Source: an uncultured Bacillus sp.
GTDB lineage: Bacteria > Bacillota > Bacilli > Bacillales_B > DSM-18226
Length of the DNA stretch: 20,843 nt
Direction: 5' to 3'
Assembly: GCF_946478885.1 (NCBI RefSeq)
Contig: NZ_CAMLDX010000063.1
Coordinates: forward strand, 1 to 20,843
In this document: positions 13,663 to 20,795 of the stretch, one piece after another
Layout: the number at the start of each line of letters is the position of its first letter
Position numbering within the stretch: the stretch's first letter is position 1
Position numbers and translations under genes: made by a program
The notes under the pieces: generated by a model
What the model was told of the DNA's origin: nothing
Database searches by the model: none
Seen by the model: the letters and a program-made list of their open reading frames with translations, nothing else

Positions 13663-14619
13663 TTATTCTTCTTTTGAATCTTTTTCATCCTTATTGTCTG
13701 TATTGTCGGATGGTGTTTCTTTTTCCGTTGTTGAATTTGGTTTCTTTGTAGTTTCAGACTCATCTTTAGTAGATTCGTCCTTCTCGTCAGAAGACTCATC
13801 CTTGTTTGAGCCATTCTGATCATCAGCAGATTCCTTTTGGCCTTCAGTAGCTTCTTCCTCTGTCAGTTCATGATTTCCTGCAGCGTTTTCTTCATTCACT
13901 GAAGATTCATCTGCAGCATCGTCTAATGAACTCATTGGTTTATCCAAGAAATCCTCAGGGTCTACTGGTATGCCATCTTTACGAATTTCAAAGTGAACAT
14001 GTACACCAGCTTCTTCATTAATCATGCTTTTACCCGCAGTAGCGATTACCTTGCCCTGCTCCACATCCTCGCCAACCTTCACCTGAAAATCTTTTACAGA
14101 TTGATATTGTGTGACGGTTCCGTTTTCATGCTCAAGCTCGATGACATTCCCTAAAAGGGCATCTTCTTGAACTTTGGTAACAGTACCCGAAAGAGATGCT
14201 ACAACATCAAATGCTTCTTTGTCTTTTACGGTTAAATCAATTCCTGTGTTCGGATGATACTGATTTTCGTAGACGACAAGAGCGGCTTCCTGTTCTTTGT
14301 CAGATGCCTGATCATCATAAAATTTCTTCTGAATGACAACTGTTTCGCGATCCTTCGCAGTAAGCGGCATTGTTACATTTTCCATCGAACGGTTTACTTC
14401 AACAGCAAGGTCGTCAAAATTCTTTTGCTCCCCTGTACCATTCATGCCGTATTTATCTGAATCAATAGCATTGTCTGTACTGCTGTTTTGAAACCATAAG
14501 ACTCCGATTAGAATAATGGCTGCACTTGCGATATAGATAGCCGGAAACACCCAACGCTTTTTAAAGACGCTTTTTACCTTTGAATCTTGAGAAGACTTTT
14601 TGTTTTCTTCCTCTCTCAT
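13663..14619 (-). CDS. spoIIQ: Stage II sporulation protein Q (SpoIIQ)
   Basis: Forespore membrane protein that binds mother-cell SpoIIIAH across the septum during engulfment and forms part of the feeding-tube channel. Of 318 aa, residues 1-22 are cytosolic and basic, and 23-43 (WVFPAIYIASAAIILIGVLW) span the membrane. A degenerate LytM/M23 domain covers about 105-225. The HxH motif is present (HVHFEIRKDG, His207 and His209). In the first zinc motif, NTGID, Asn124 stands where active LytM enzymes have His (HxxxD), so it is probably not a peptidase; B. subtilis SpoIIQ also lacks this His. Residues 229-318 form a long Glu/Ser/Asp/Lys/Thr-rich disordered tail, making it longer than the 283-aa B. 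subtilis protein. AGGTGAT precedes the ATG. Confidence 0.93.
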   Translation of the reverse strand: MREEENKKSSQDSKVKSVFKKRWVFPAIYIASAAIILIGVLWFQNSSTDNAIDSDKYGMNGTGEQKNFDDLAVEVNRSMENVTMPLTAKDRETVVIQKKFYDDQASDKEQEAALVVYENQYHPNTGIDLTVKDKEAFDVVASLSGTVTKVQEDALLGNVIELEHENGTVTQYQSVKDFQVKVGEDVEQGKVIATAGKSMINEEAGVHVHFEIRKDGIPVDPEDFLDKPMSSLDDAADESSVNEENAAGNHELTEEEATEGQKESADDQNGSNKDESSDEKDESTKDESETTKKPNSTTEKETPSDNTDNKDEKDSKEE

Positions 14620-14639
14620 TTGTCATCACCTCAGCAATC

Positions 14640-14668
14640 ATTCTGAACAAATTGCCAAGGTTCTATAC
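14640..14668 (-). promoter_or_regulatory. Candidate sigma-F promoter of spoIIQ
   Basis: On the minus strand GTATA (14668-14664), a 15-bp spacer and GTTCAGAAT (14648-14640) match the sigma-F pattern GYATA-N15-GGnnAnAnT at all but one fixed position. The transcript start would fall about 14 nt before the start codon, which is tight for the ribosome binding site. Confidence 0.4.
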
Positions 14669-14733
14669 ATCCATAGAGAAAAATTTTTACTCCTTATTTT
14701 TCGACAAATCGTTTATAATTATTCATATTATTT

Positions 14734-14843
14734 GGTGTCAGGCACCAGAAATGGACATTTGTACGTCTGCAATGGACTAAATCTATATTCCGGTGGAATG
14801 TCCGTTAGACGTGTACACTTGTCTTTTTCTGGTGCCTGACACC
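14734..14843. repeat. Full-length GGTGTCAGGCACC hairpin element (110 bp)
   Basis: The termini GGTGTCAGGCACCAGAAA (14734-14751) and TTTCTGGTGCCTGACACC (14826-14843) are perfect 18-bp inverted repeats. The interior also pairs imperfectly (TGTAC/GTACA, CGTCT/AGACG, GGAC/GTCC), so the entire element is one hairpin. It occupies the divergent region between spoIIQ and the VanZ gene, ending 20 nt before the VanZ start. It resembles a REP/MITE-type non-autonomous element. Confidence 0.85.
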
Positions 14844-14863
14844 GGACCATGTATGGGGGGTTT

Positions 14864-15304
14864 ATGTTGTTGAAATGGCTATTTAGATTTTTGCCTTTTA
14901 TATATATGATTGCGGTTTGGGTGATGTCGAGCATGCCAGATAATGCTGTGGTCGAGCTGCCGAATTCTCAATGGGACAGCATGATTAAGGAATCGCTTCA
15001 TCTTGTCGAGTTTGCGATTCTGTATATATTCTTCGTGCTTGCGCTTCTGACCATCAGGGGATTGACGCTGAAGCTGAATCTCATTTGTGTCCTTATCGCG
15101 TCATTATACGGCCTGACTGATGAAATCCACCAATCCTTCGTCCCAGCTAGGTCCGCAACGCTGATCGATCTTATAAAGGATGTAACCGGCGTTCTCATTG
15201 CTTCCTGGATCATGTACAGTGCATATAGTAGAAAAAGATTCCAAGGTATTGGACGGCTACTCCATCAACTTGAAGACAGAAGCGGGAAAAACCCGTCAGG
15301 ATAA
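14864..15304 (+). CDS. VanZ family membrane protein
   Basis: A membrane protein of about 146 aa with four hydrophobic segments (about residues 3-20, 46-65, 68-90 and 113-135). The family signature is complete: LHLVEFAILYIFFVLALL, then GLTDEIHQSFVPARSATLID, then LIKDVTGVLIASW. VanZ of enterococci raises teicoplanin resistance by an unknown route; most Bacillus members are uncharacterised. Start choice is uncertain: ATG at 14864 follows GGGGGG by only 3 nt, the ATG at 14849 lies upstream of that run, and TTG codons at 14867 or 14870 have better spacing. It is on the opposite strand to all neighbours, between a hairpin repeat and a nested terminator, which suggests an insertion between spoIID and spoIIQ. 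Any promoter must lie in or across the repeat. Confidence 0.88.
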   Translation: MLLKWLFRFLPFIYMIAVWVMSSMPDNAVVELPNSQWDSMIKESLHLVEFAILYIFFVLALLTIRGLTLKLNLICVLIASLYGLTDEIHQSFVPARSATLIDLIKDVTGVLIASWIMYSAYSRKRFQGIGRLLHQLEDRSGKNPSG

Positions 15305-15363
15305 CTGGTATTAAACAAGAGAGCATGTGTCGGTCCCGCTTGCTTTTTGTGCCTTTTTCACAT

Positions 15364-15465
15364 AAAAAAAAGGCACAGTTTTGAGGTGACCCCCAAAATG
15401 TACTGCACCCCAAAAGTCAGATTTCACTCTAACTTTTGGGGTGCAGTACACAACTGTCCTTTTTT
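15364..15465. terminator. Nested inverted repeat between VanZ gene and spoIID
   Basis: The inner arms TGTACTGCACCCCAAAAGT (15399-15417) and its exact inverse (15432-15450) are 19 bp long. The outer arms AAAAAAAGGCACAGTT (15364-15379/80) and AACTGTCCTTTTTT (15452-15465) are inverses with one bulge. The outer pair alone is a bidirectional terminator for the two convergent genes. The inner arms resemble the ends of IS3/IS150-type elements placed head to head, as if inserted in the loop. Confidence 0.75.
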
Positions 15466-15485
15466 CCCCTTGCCTGTTCAAAAGC

Positions 15486-16505
15486 TTATTTTTTTGCCAT
15501 AATCGTCGCCATCAGCGTATCCGCACCGGAGACTTCACTGCCTTGGTAATAATACTGGGCAATCTCGCTGTAGGATTTCCCTTCCTTCGCCATACCGTTT
15601 GCCCCGTACTGACTCATCCCAACACCGTGACCATAGCCTTTCGTATGGATGACAACGTTATCGCCCTTGCGTTCCCATGTAAAGTCAGTTGACATGAGAC
15701 CTAATTTTTCGCGAATTTCCTTTCCAGTTACGATCTTCCCATTAATTTCCACCTTTGCTACCCGCTTGCCGGTTGTCCGCTCCGTTACGGTACCAATCGC
15801 CGAACCGCCGGGCAGTTTCACAGCAAGCAGGGATTCAAATTCCTTCACGGTAAACGTTTTTTGTCCGCTAAACTTGGGCGAATTTTTATCCCAAGGGCTT
15901 GCCACGCTTTTTAAATACGGAACCGAATTAGACCAAATTGCTTCCGAGCTCTCCGTATAGCCGTTACTCGTCGAGAAAAACGTTGCATCAATTGGAGACC
16001 CGTTATAGGTCAGGATCTGCCCACTTGTTTCCGCAACAGCCTCCGTAATTCTCTCTATTTTCCAACTATAATCAGAGCCCCAGATACGTTTCAATTCATC
16101 CTCGCCTTTATACACCTGATACAGCTCTGTATCCGCAACAATCGCACCTTTTGGTAGCTTCATTTTTTCCTCATTCATCATTTGCTTTACAATATATGTG
16201 CGCGCAGTCAGAGCCTGTGCCTTCAAAGCTTCCTTTTCAAAATCGGCTGGCATCTCCGAGGCAACCACCCCAGCAACGTACTGCTCCAACGGAATATTTT
16301 CAACAACCTCTTTGGTTGCCCGGTAGACAGCCACCTCTACAGGCGGCTCTACAGCTGCTTCTTCAGCCTGTGGTTTCTGCTGATTTTCCACCACCATGCC
16401 ACCCACTTTCTTTTCATTAAATGGCAGCACAAGGATTGATGGAACAACCAGTGTGACAGTAATCAATACTACGGCTAAGAGCATGATCGGTTTTATTTTT
16501 TTCAT
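15486..16505 (-). CDS. spoIID: Stage II sporulation protein D (SpoIID), lytic transglycosylase
   Basis: Mother-cell membrane-anchored enzyme of the SpoIID-SpoIIM-SpoIIP engulfment machine; it cleaves glycan strands after SpoIIP has removed stem peptides. The 339 aa begin with a membrane anchor (about residues 7-29). The SpoIID domain starts near residue 66 (EVVENIPLEQYVAGVVASEM) and holds the likely catalytic Glu84 in SEMP. ALKAQALTARTYIVKQM follows, and the C-terminal signature is GYGHGVGMSQYGANGMAKEG. GGAGG lies 6 nt before the ATG. It ends in a strong bidirectional terminator. The upstream region is disturbed: a 119-bp inverted-repeat element ends 27 nt before the start codon, and no intact sigma-E promoter was recognised. 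Confidence 0.95.
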   Translation of the reverse strand: MKKIKPIMLLAVVLITVTLVVPSILVLPFNEKKVGGMVVENQQKPQAEEAAVEPPVEVAVYRATKEVVENIPLEQYVAGVVASEMPADFEKEALKAQALTARTYIVKQMMNEEKMKLPKGAIVADTELYQVYKGEDELKRIWGSDYSWKIERITEAVAETSGQILTYNGSPIDATFFSTSNGYTESSEAIWSNSVPYLKSVASPWDKNSPKFSGQKTFTVKEFESLLAVKLPGGSAIGTVTERTTGKRVAKVEINGKIVTGKEIREKLGLMSTDFTWERKGDNVVIHTKGYGHGVGMSQYGANGMAKEGKSYSEIAQYYYQGSEVSGADTLMATIMAKK

Positions 16506-16531
16506 GGACTGCCTCCATTTTTTTAAATGTT

Positions 16532-16650
16532 GGCTTTGTTAAACAATGTTGAGCGTTCCTATCAGCTATACCAAGTTTATCCTTATTGGTTCTCCTCCTC
16601 TTCAACATCCCAGCATTTTTCCGCATACCAACAACTGTCTTAACAGAGCC
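16532..16650. mobile_element. MITE-like element upstream of spoIID
   Basis: The ends GGCTTTGTTAAACA (16532-16545) and TGTCTTAACAGAGCC (16636-16650) are inverted repeats (GGCTyTGTTAA core) enclosing 119 bp. GGCTCTGTTAA-type ends are typical of several transposase families in Bacilli. The interior also has ATGTTGA/TCAACAT pairing. There is no transposase gene and no clear target duplication, so this is a non-autonomous remnant. It separates the spoIID ribosome binding site from whatever promoter lies upstream. Confidence 0.55.
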
Positions 16651-16852
16651 TTTTAGGTAAAAAACTGTTTTTTATTTTTATACGGGACGGGTCAGACCCA
16701 TGAAGACAATGGCGGGGCACACCGTCACTGTAGGATGAGGCACACTGTGGGAACCCCCTATTGCCTTTCCAATTCCCTGCTCAATTCATTCATATGGGGC
16801 CGGACAAGCTTTTATGACTAAAATCAGGCTGCGAATCTTTTTTAAAGGATAA

Positions 16853-17142
16853 CGGAATTGTTTCGGCATTCGTGCAAAGGACCTTTTTTCATACAACATT
16901 TCAAGGGAATTTTATAATAAAATATTTGCTTATTATGAAGGAGATAGAGGCATTGTTTTATCTTTAGGCGGAGAAATGGCTGACAATAATATAGAAATTT
17001 TAAAGGTGGAAGAAAAATAGACCTTTATAACCATAAGAACTTTTTATAATCAGTCCAAAGAAAAAACCCATACATCAGGGTACAGTCTACAATGATGGTT
17101 AAAGATACCAATGGTTTTGTTTATGAAGAAATAAAGAAGTAA
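16853..17142 (+). pseudogene. Degraded gene fragments, unknown family
   Basis: Two protein-like segments lie in different plus-strand frames. The first (16853-17020) is open without a start codon and reads ...IRAKDLFSYNISREF, later GDRGIVLSLGGEMADNN, ending ILKVEEK. The second (17050-17142) reads KNPYIRVQSTMMVKDTNGFV and ends YEEIKK. Neither has a start with a ribosome binding site except a short ATG inside the second. The frame change, missing N-terminus and AT-rich composition unlike the neighbours suggest a decayed imported gene. I do not recognise the family. Confidence 0.35.
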
Positions 17143-17288
17143 CCTCAGACAAATGAAAAATAACACGAACATCCAAAGTCATTTCAAAAAGAAAGAACTC
17201 AAATAAAAATAGACAAAATAAACATGATCTTGGTTATGCTATGCATGATATTTGAGAAATCATTTTGAAAATAGTCGTAACGGTTAAA

Positions 17289-17343
17289 GCAGAAAAACCA
17301 CATTCTTTGTGCGGTTTAAGCACAAGTCCTGCGGTTTTTCTGC
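17289..17343 (-). terminator. Compound hairpin downstream of murA
   Basis: The outer arms GCAGAAAAACC (17289-17299) and GGTTTTTCTGC (17333-17343) are perfect. An inner hairpin TTGTGC/GCACAA (17306-17325 region) sits in the loop, so a cruciform is possible. On the minus strand the second arm carries TTTTT. It lies about 50 nt after the murA stop and probably ends the ywmB-murA transcript. Confidence 0.6.
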
Positions 17344-17394
17344 ATATGATATAACACCGGTATATCAAGACAATCCTGCCGGGTGTTTATCTTG

Positions 17395-18702
17395 TCAGGC
17401 ATTCATATCAAGCTGCTGATCGTAGAGGATCTCTTCTATTTCCGGTTCGCTAATTCTTTCAATGTCTGCTCCAATGGCTGCCAGTTTTTCGTGGAATTTT
17501 ACATATCCCCGATCCAGGTGTTTTAACTCTGTTACACGGGTTACGCCCTCAGCCACCAATCCGGAAAGGATTAATGCTGCAGCTGCCCGAAGATCGGTTG
17601 CGGCAACCTCTGCTCCCTGCAGCTTCACCGGTCCGTTCATCACGACAGAACGCCCTTCAATTTTGATATCGGCATTCATACGGCGGAATTCTTCCACATG
17701 CATAAATCGATTTTCAAACACCGTTTCAGTAATCATTGAAGTTCCCTTTGCCTGAAGCAACAAGGCCATCATCTGCGACTGCATATCAGTCGGGAACCCG
17801 GGATGCGGCATCGTTTTAATATCGACAGCCTTCAGATTATCACGGCCGATTACACGAACACCTTCTCGTTCTTCGATAATCGTAACACCCATTTCCTCCA
17901 TTTTAGCAATCAGAGAAGTCAGGTGTTCAGGTACAGCACCCTGTACCAATACATTGCCACCGGTAATCGCAGCTGCCACCATAAAAGTACCTGCTTCAAT
18001 ACGATCAGGGATAATCGCATGATCAGCGCCAAATAACATATCAACGCCTTCAATTTTGATTGTACCGGTTCCGGCACCTCTAACCCTAGCCCCCATCTTA
18101 TTGAGGAAGTTTGCTAAATCAACAATTTCTGGCTCTTTTGCAACGTTTTCAAGCACAGTTGTCCCTTCAGCCAGAACAGCTGCCATCATAATATTTTCTG
18201 TTGCGCCGACACTGGGAAAATCTAAATAAATCTTTGCTCCGTGTAAACGGCCATCTGCTTCTGCTTCAATAAAGCCGTTTCCAACCTTTACCTTCGCACC
18301 CATAGCCTCGAAGCCCTTTAAGTGCTGATCAATGGGACGAGAGCCGATTGCACAACCTCCCGGTAACGCTACCCTTGCCCGGCCGTTTCTTGCTAATAAT
18401 GATCCCATTACCAAAACTGACGCACGCATTTTTCGCACATATTCAAATGGTGCCTCTACTTTCAACTCTCTAGATGCATCCACTATCACACAGTTATCTT
18501 TAAACACCACATCGGCATTCAAACAACGTAAAACTTCATTGATCGTATATACATCGGAGAGCGTAGGAACATCCCGAATAATACTTTTTCCATCACTTGC
18601 TAATAATGATGCAGCGATTACAGGCAAAACAGCATTCTTCGCACCTTCTACTTTAACAGTGCCGCTCAGCCTTCTTCCGCCACGGACGATGATTTTTTCC
18701 AA
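17395..18702 (-). CDS. murA: UDP-N-acetylglucosamine 1-carboxyvinyltransferase MurA
   Basis: Cytosolic enzyme that transfers enolpyruvate from PEP to UDP-GlcNAc, the first committed step of peptidoglycan synthesis and the target of fosfomycin. The 435 aa align closely with B. subtilis MurAA: Lys22-Asn23 in [19 protein letters not shown], catalytic Cys117 in [19 protein letters not shown], and the [20 protein letters not shown] loop with its conserved Asp. Cys rather than Asp at 117 means fosfomycin sensitivity is expected at this enzyme. The start is TTG at 18702, with GGAGGGG 8 nt upstream. It follows ywmB by 33 nt, an arrangement conserved in B. subtilis. Position indicates the murAA paralogue rather than murAB (murZ). 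Confidence 0.97.
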   Translation of the reverse strand: MEKIIVRGGRRLSGTVKVEGAKNAVLPVIAASLLASDGKSIIRDVPTLSDVYTINEVLRCLNADVVFKDNCVIVDASRELKVEAPFEYVRKMRASVLVMGSLLARNGRARVALPGGCAIGSRPIDQHLKGFEAMGAKVKVGNGFIEAEADGRLHGAKIYLDFPSVGATENIMMAAVLAEGTTVLENVAKEPEIVDLANFLNKMGARVRGAGTGTIKIEGVDMLFGADHAIIPDRIEAGTFMVAAAITGGNVLVQGAVPEHLTSLIAKMEEMGVTIIEEREGVRVIGRDNLKAVDIKTMPHPGFPTDMQSQMMALLLQAKGTSMITETVFENRFMHVEEFRRMNADIKIEGRSVVMNGPVKLQGAEVAATDLRAAAALILSGLVAEGVTRVTELKHLDRGYVKFHEKLAAIGADIERISEPEIEEILYDQQLDMNA

Positions 18703-18735
18703 AGTGTATTCCCCTCCGCGTCCATTCTCTCTATA

Positions 18736-19449
18736 TTAATATTCAATCGTAATGATTGGTGTTCCAACTACAAGGGTAGTCTTCCCGCCCAATCCTTCCT
18801 CTCTCAAACCAACCTGAACATTCATGTCTTCAAACTGACCTTTAATCGATTCACGAAACAGGGGTGAATAAGCTGTTGCGGATACAAAGGATCCTTCCTC
18901 CAGCCTTTCAATCTCCTGTGCATCAAATGCAGCTAAAAGATTGCTTGCATACAAGTCCAAAGACTTATCTAGCTTATCACCGAACTCACCTGTTAGACAA
19001 GAAAAAATTGTGACATCTTCCTGAAAAACTTCGGATATCGTTTGCTGAACAGACTCCTGTAAAAACTCCTCTGTTTCATCACTCCACCCTTTTCCTTTAA
19101 CCTCATATATGAGGTACGCTTCAGAGCCGGAGGAAAGAAGGCGAATCGATTCTTGTACATCTCTCTTTTTTGAAAAAAAAGCTGATGTTTCCCATTGATC
19201 TTCCCCTTGGGAAATATTCCAGCTTAATTCCGGAAATTGCTCCCTTAACATATTCTGTTGTTTTTCCCCAGAGCCTTCCATTTTTTGTCTTACATATAAA
19301 GTCCATTCATGGATGAAAATATTCTCGCGTTGCAAAACATCAGCCATTTTTTGTAAATCTGTCCCCGGCTCTTCTTTTGCACTTACGAAATTAAAGTAAA
19401 TAAAACTAATGGTAAACAAGCTCAATAAAACCAATAATATCTTTTTCAT
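18736..19449 (-). CDS. ywmB: YwmB-like secreted protein (DUF1779 / TATA-binding-like fold)
   Basis: A 237-aa exported protein with an N-terminal signal or anchor (MKKILLVLLSLFTISFIYFN, then SAKEE). The mature part has blocks typical of the family: MSW/ISQGEDQWETSAFF near residues 80-96, YLIYEVKGKGW near 114-124, FVSATAYSPLFRESI near 192-206, and the ending TTLVVGTPIITIEY. The family has a two-domain fold compared to TATA-binding protein, which does not imply DNA binding because it is outside the membrane. In B. subtilis ywmB lies next to murAA and is implicated in wall homeostasis by position; treat that role as inference. GAGG lies 8 nt before the ATG. It is co-transcribed with murA. Confidence 0.88.
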   Translation of the reverse strand: MKKILLVLLSLFTISFIYFNFVSAKEEPGTDLQKMADVLQRENIFIHEWTLYVRQKMEGSGEKQQNMLREQFPELSWNISQGEDQWETSAFFSKKRDVQESIRLLSSGSEAYLIYEVKGKGWSDETEEFLQESVQQTISEVFQEDVTIFSCLTGEFGDKLDKSLDLYASNLLAAFDAQEIERLEEGSFVSATAYSPLFRESIKGQFEDMNVQVGLREEGLGGKTTLVVGTPIITIEY

Positions 19450-19978
19450 CCGTTCATCCTCTCCTTAGTACCATTGTTACCAAGGAAAAGAGGAACATAC
19501 TTCAAACACATCGTCACATTTTGACAATTTAAGTTTGTATAAAACTACACAATCACTGTCCCTATGTACTGTTTCTCTTTTTACATACACTTCTTATGTG
19601 CAACTTAAAGATGAAAGCAGACGAAAGCGAATTCATCCCTGTTCTTCGGAAAAAATACGCTTCAGGCAATCATCAGCCAACGCACCGGACTCTTATCTAT
19701 CTGTTCAAGCCCGCTGCTTTCTAACCAGCCTGCCCCATGAACTTGGCTTTCCTGTTTCAACCATAAAATGCCATGGGCAATAACCAACCATACACCGCTC
19801 CCTCCTTAATTTTTCATCTTTGTCATGAAAACCAAATTCGTTGCGGTATGACATTGGCTTGCTGGTCTATTCACTATTTGCCTATCATTCTAAGCTGTAC
19901 GGCAGATGGAAAGGACATAATAAATTGAATTGTACTGGAAAAGTAGCAATTTTGGAACATGTACTTTGTCCTATATTT
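19450..19978. other. Intergenic between ywmB and the DUF1146 gene
   Basis: A 529-bp stretch. It holds a possible 41-codon gene (19662-19787) and a GAAGCG/CGCTTC inverted repeat downstream of it (about 19624-19665), which could act as a weak terminator. No clear ywmB promoter was identified; TTGTCA on the minus strand near 19525 lacks a good -10. Confidence 0.45.
19662..19787 (-). CDS. Possible 41-aa protein, unknown
   Basis: On the minus strand a strong AAGGAGGG lies just before a frame that can start at TTG 19787 (13 nt spacing). It reads MVIAHGILWLKQESQVHGAG and then WLESSGLEQIDKSPVRWLMI before the stop. The amphipathic, Trp-rich composition looks protein-like. An ATG in another frame at closer spacing gives only 28 codons. 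The long spacing could mean an indel after the ribosome binding site, so this may be a decaying gene. No family is recognised. Confidence 0.3.
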   Translation of the reverse strand: MVIAHGILWLKQESQVHGAGWLESSGLEQIDKSPVRWLMIA

Positions 19979-20212
19979 TTAAAAAAGGAACTGCGGCAGC
20001 TGCTGCGACCAAAAGAGGTAATCCAAGAAAAAATTGCTCACCATGGAACCCACGATGATCGATAAAAGGATGAATAGAATCCTCGCTTGAAATACCCGGT
20101 TCGGTCGTAAAAATTTTTCAAAATTGACTGCCTGCAATGCCCACCATGCTAAAGCAATAAAGACAAGATGTGAGATAATGCTTACTAATGAATTGGCTGC
20201 GTAAATTACCAT
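19979..20212 (-). CDS. ywzB: DUF1146 (YwzB-like) small membrane protein
   Basis: A 77-aa protein with two membrane segments (about residues 8-27 and 44-66). The family pattern is SIISHLVFIALAWWALQAVN followed by FEKFLRPN, then ILLSIIVGSMVSNFFLDYL near the end. In B. subtilis ywzB lies between the ATP synthase operon end (atpC) and ywmB, and the position here agrees. The function is unknown. Two adjacent ATG codons follow AAAGGAG; the first directly abuts it, so the second (20212) is preferred. It has a good sigma-A promoter (20238-20266) and therefore appears separate from any upstream atp operon. Confidence 0.88.
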   Translation of the reverse strand: MVIYAANSLVSIISHLVFIALAWWALQAVNFEKFLRPNRVFQARILFILLSIIVGSMVSNFFLDYLFWSQQLPQFLF

Positions 20213-20237
20213 CATCTCCTTTTACAACTTAATCTTT

Positions 20238-20266
20238 ATTTTACCATCTACTATCTTTATTGTCCT
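20238..20266 (-). promoter_or_regulatory. Sigma-A promoter of the DUF1146 gene
   Basis: On the minus strand AGGACA (20266-20261), a 17-bp spacer and TAAAAT (20243-20238), with a TGG extension just before the -10. It lies about 30 nt before the start codon. Confidence 0.6.
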
Positions 20267-20795
20267 TTATATATTACTATCTATGCAATAAAAAAGCTTC
20301 AATTATTACAAATATATTTCGACTTTTTCCGGTCCCCAAAGACATAATTTGTACAATTATCCATAATACTTGTTATTTTCATTATTTTCATAAAATTAAA
20401 ACGCATCATAAAGCCGTTCTCTCCTTGAACAAATCAACTGATGGAATCAGACTTATGTTCATTTTTATCATTTTTTGAGGCATTAGATTTAGTTTATAGA
20501 TATATTTATGGATTTCGGTAAATCGCTGCTGAATTTTGGCATGAAATATTTCAGAAAGATGACGAAGTTTACTTCAGCAGCACCTATATTTTTTTTGATC
20601 GCTTGCGTTAGCCTCTATATGTTCTACGTTTTAGCTTTCATTCCCTCTTTTTTTCGTCCCTTGCTCTTTTCATGCAGCACTTCAGCAATAAGAGCGCTTA
20701 TCCTTCATCCATTCAACCCCAAACATCAAACCTTCGATCTTTCTCTTTTTTTACAAAATATTCTTTGTGCGGTCATTGCCTTAAGCACCAAATCA
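20267..20795. other. Intergenic, no supported gene
   Basis: AT-rich DNA upstream of the DUF1146 gene, where B. subtilis has atpC close by. A plus-strand frame at 20508-20834 has no ribosome binding site and runs through the hairpin at the window edge, so it is not called. No terminator or promoter was identified. Confidence 0.5.

Larger units (their letters stand above)
16506..17394. other. Scarred intergenic region between spoIID and murA
   Basis: 889 bp without an intact gene. From spoIID outward it holds a 119-bp inverted-repeat element, a short GGGTCAGACCC hairpin (16689-16699) in G+C-rich DNA, AT-rich gene remnants on the plus strand (16853-17142), and a compound hairpin (17289-17343) in the murA terminator position. 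Confidence 0.65.

Noticed and set aside
16417..16626. 69-codon minus-strand frame over the spoIID start
   Set aside because: It overlaps spoIID in another frame and consists mostly of the inverted-repeat element; no ribosome binding site.
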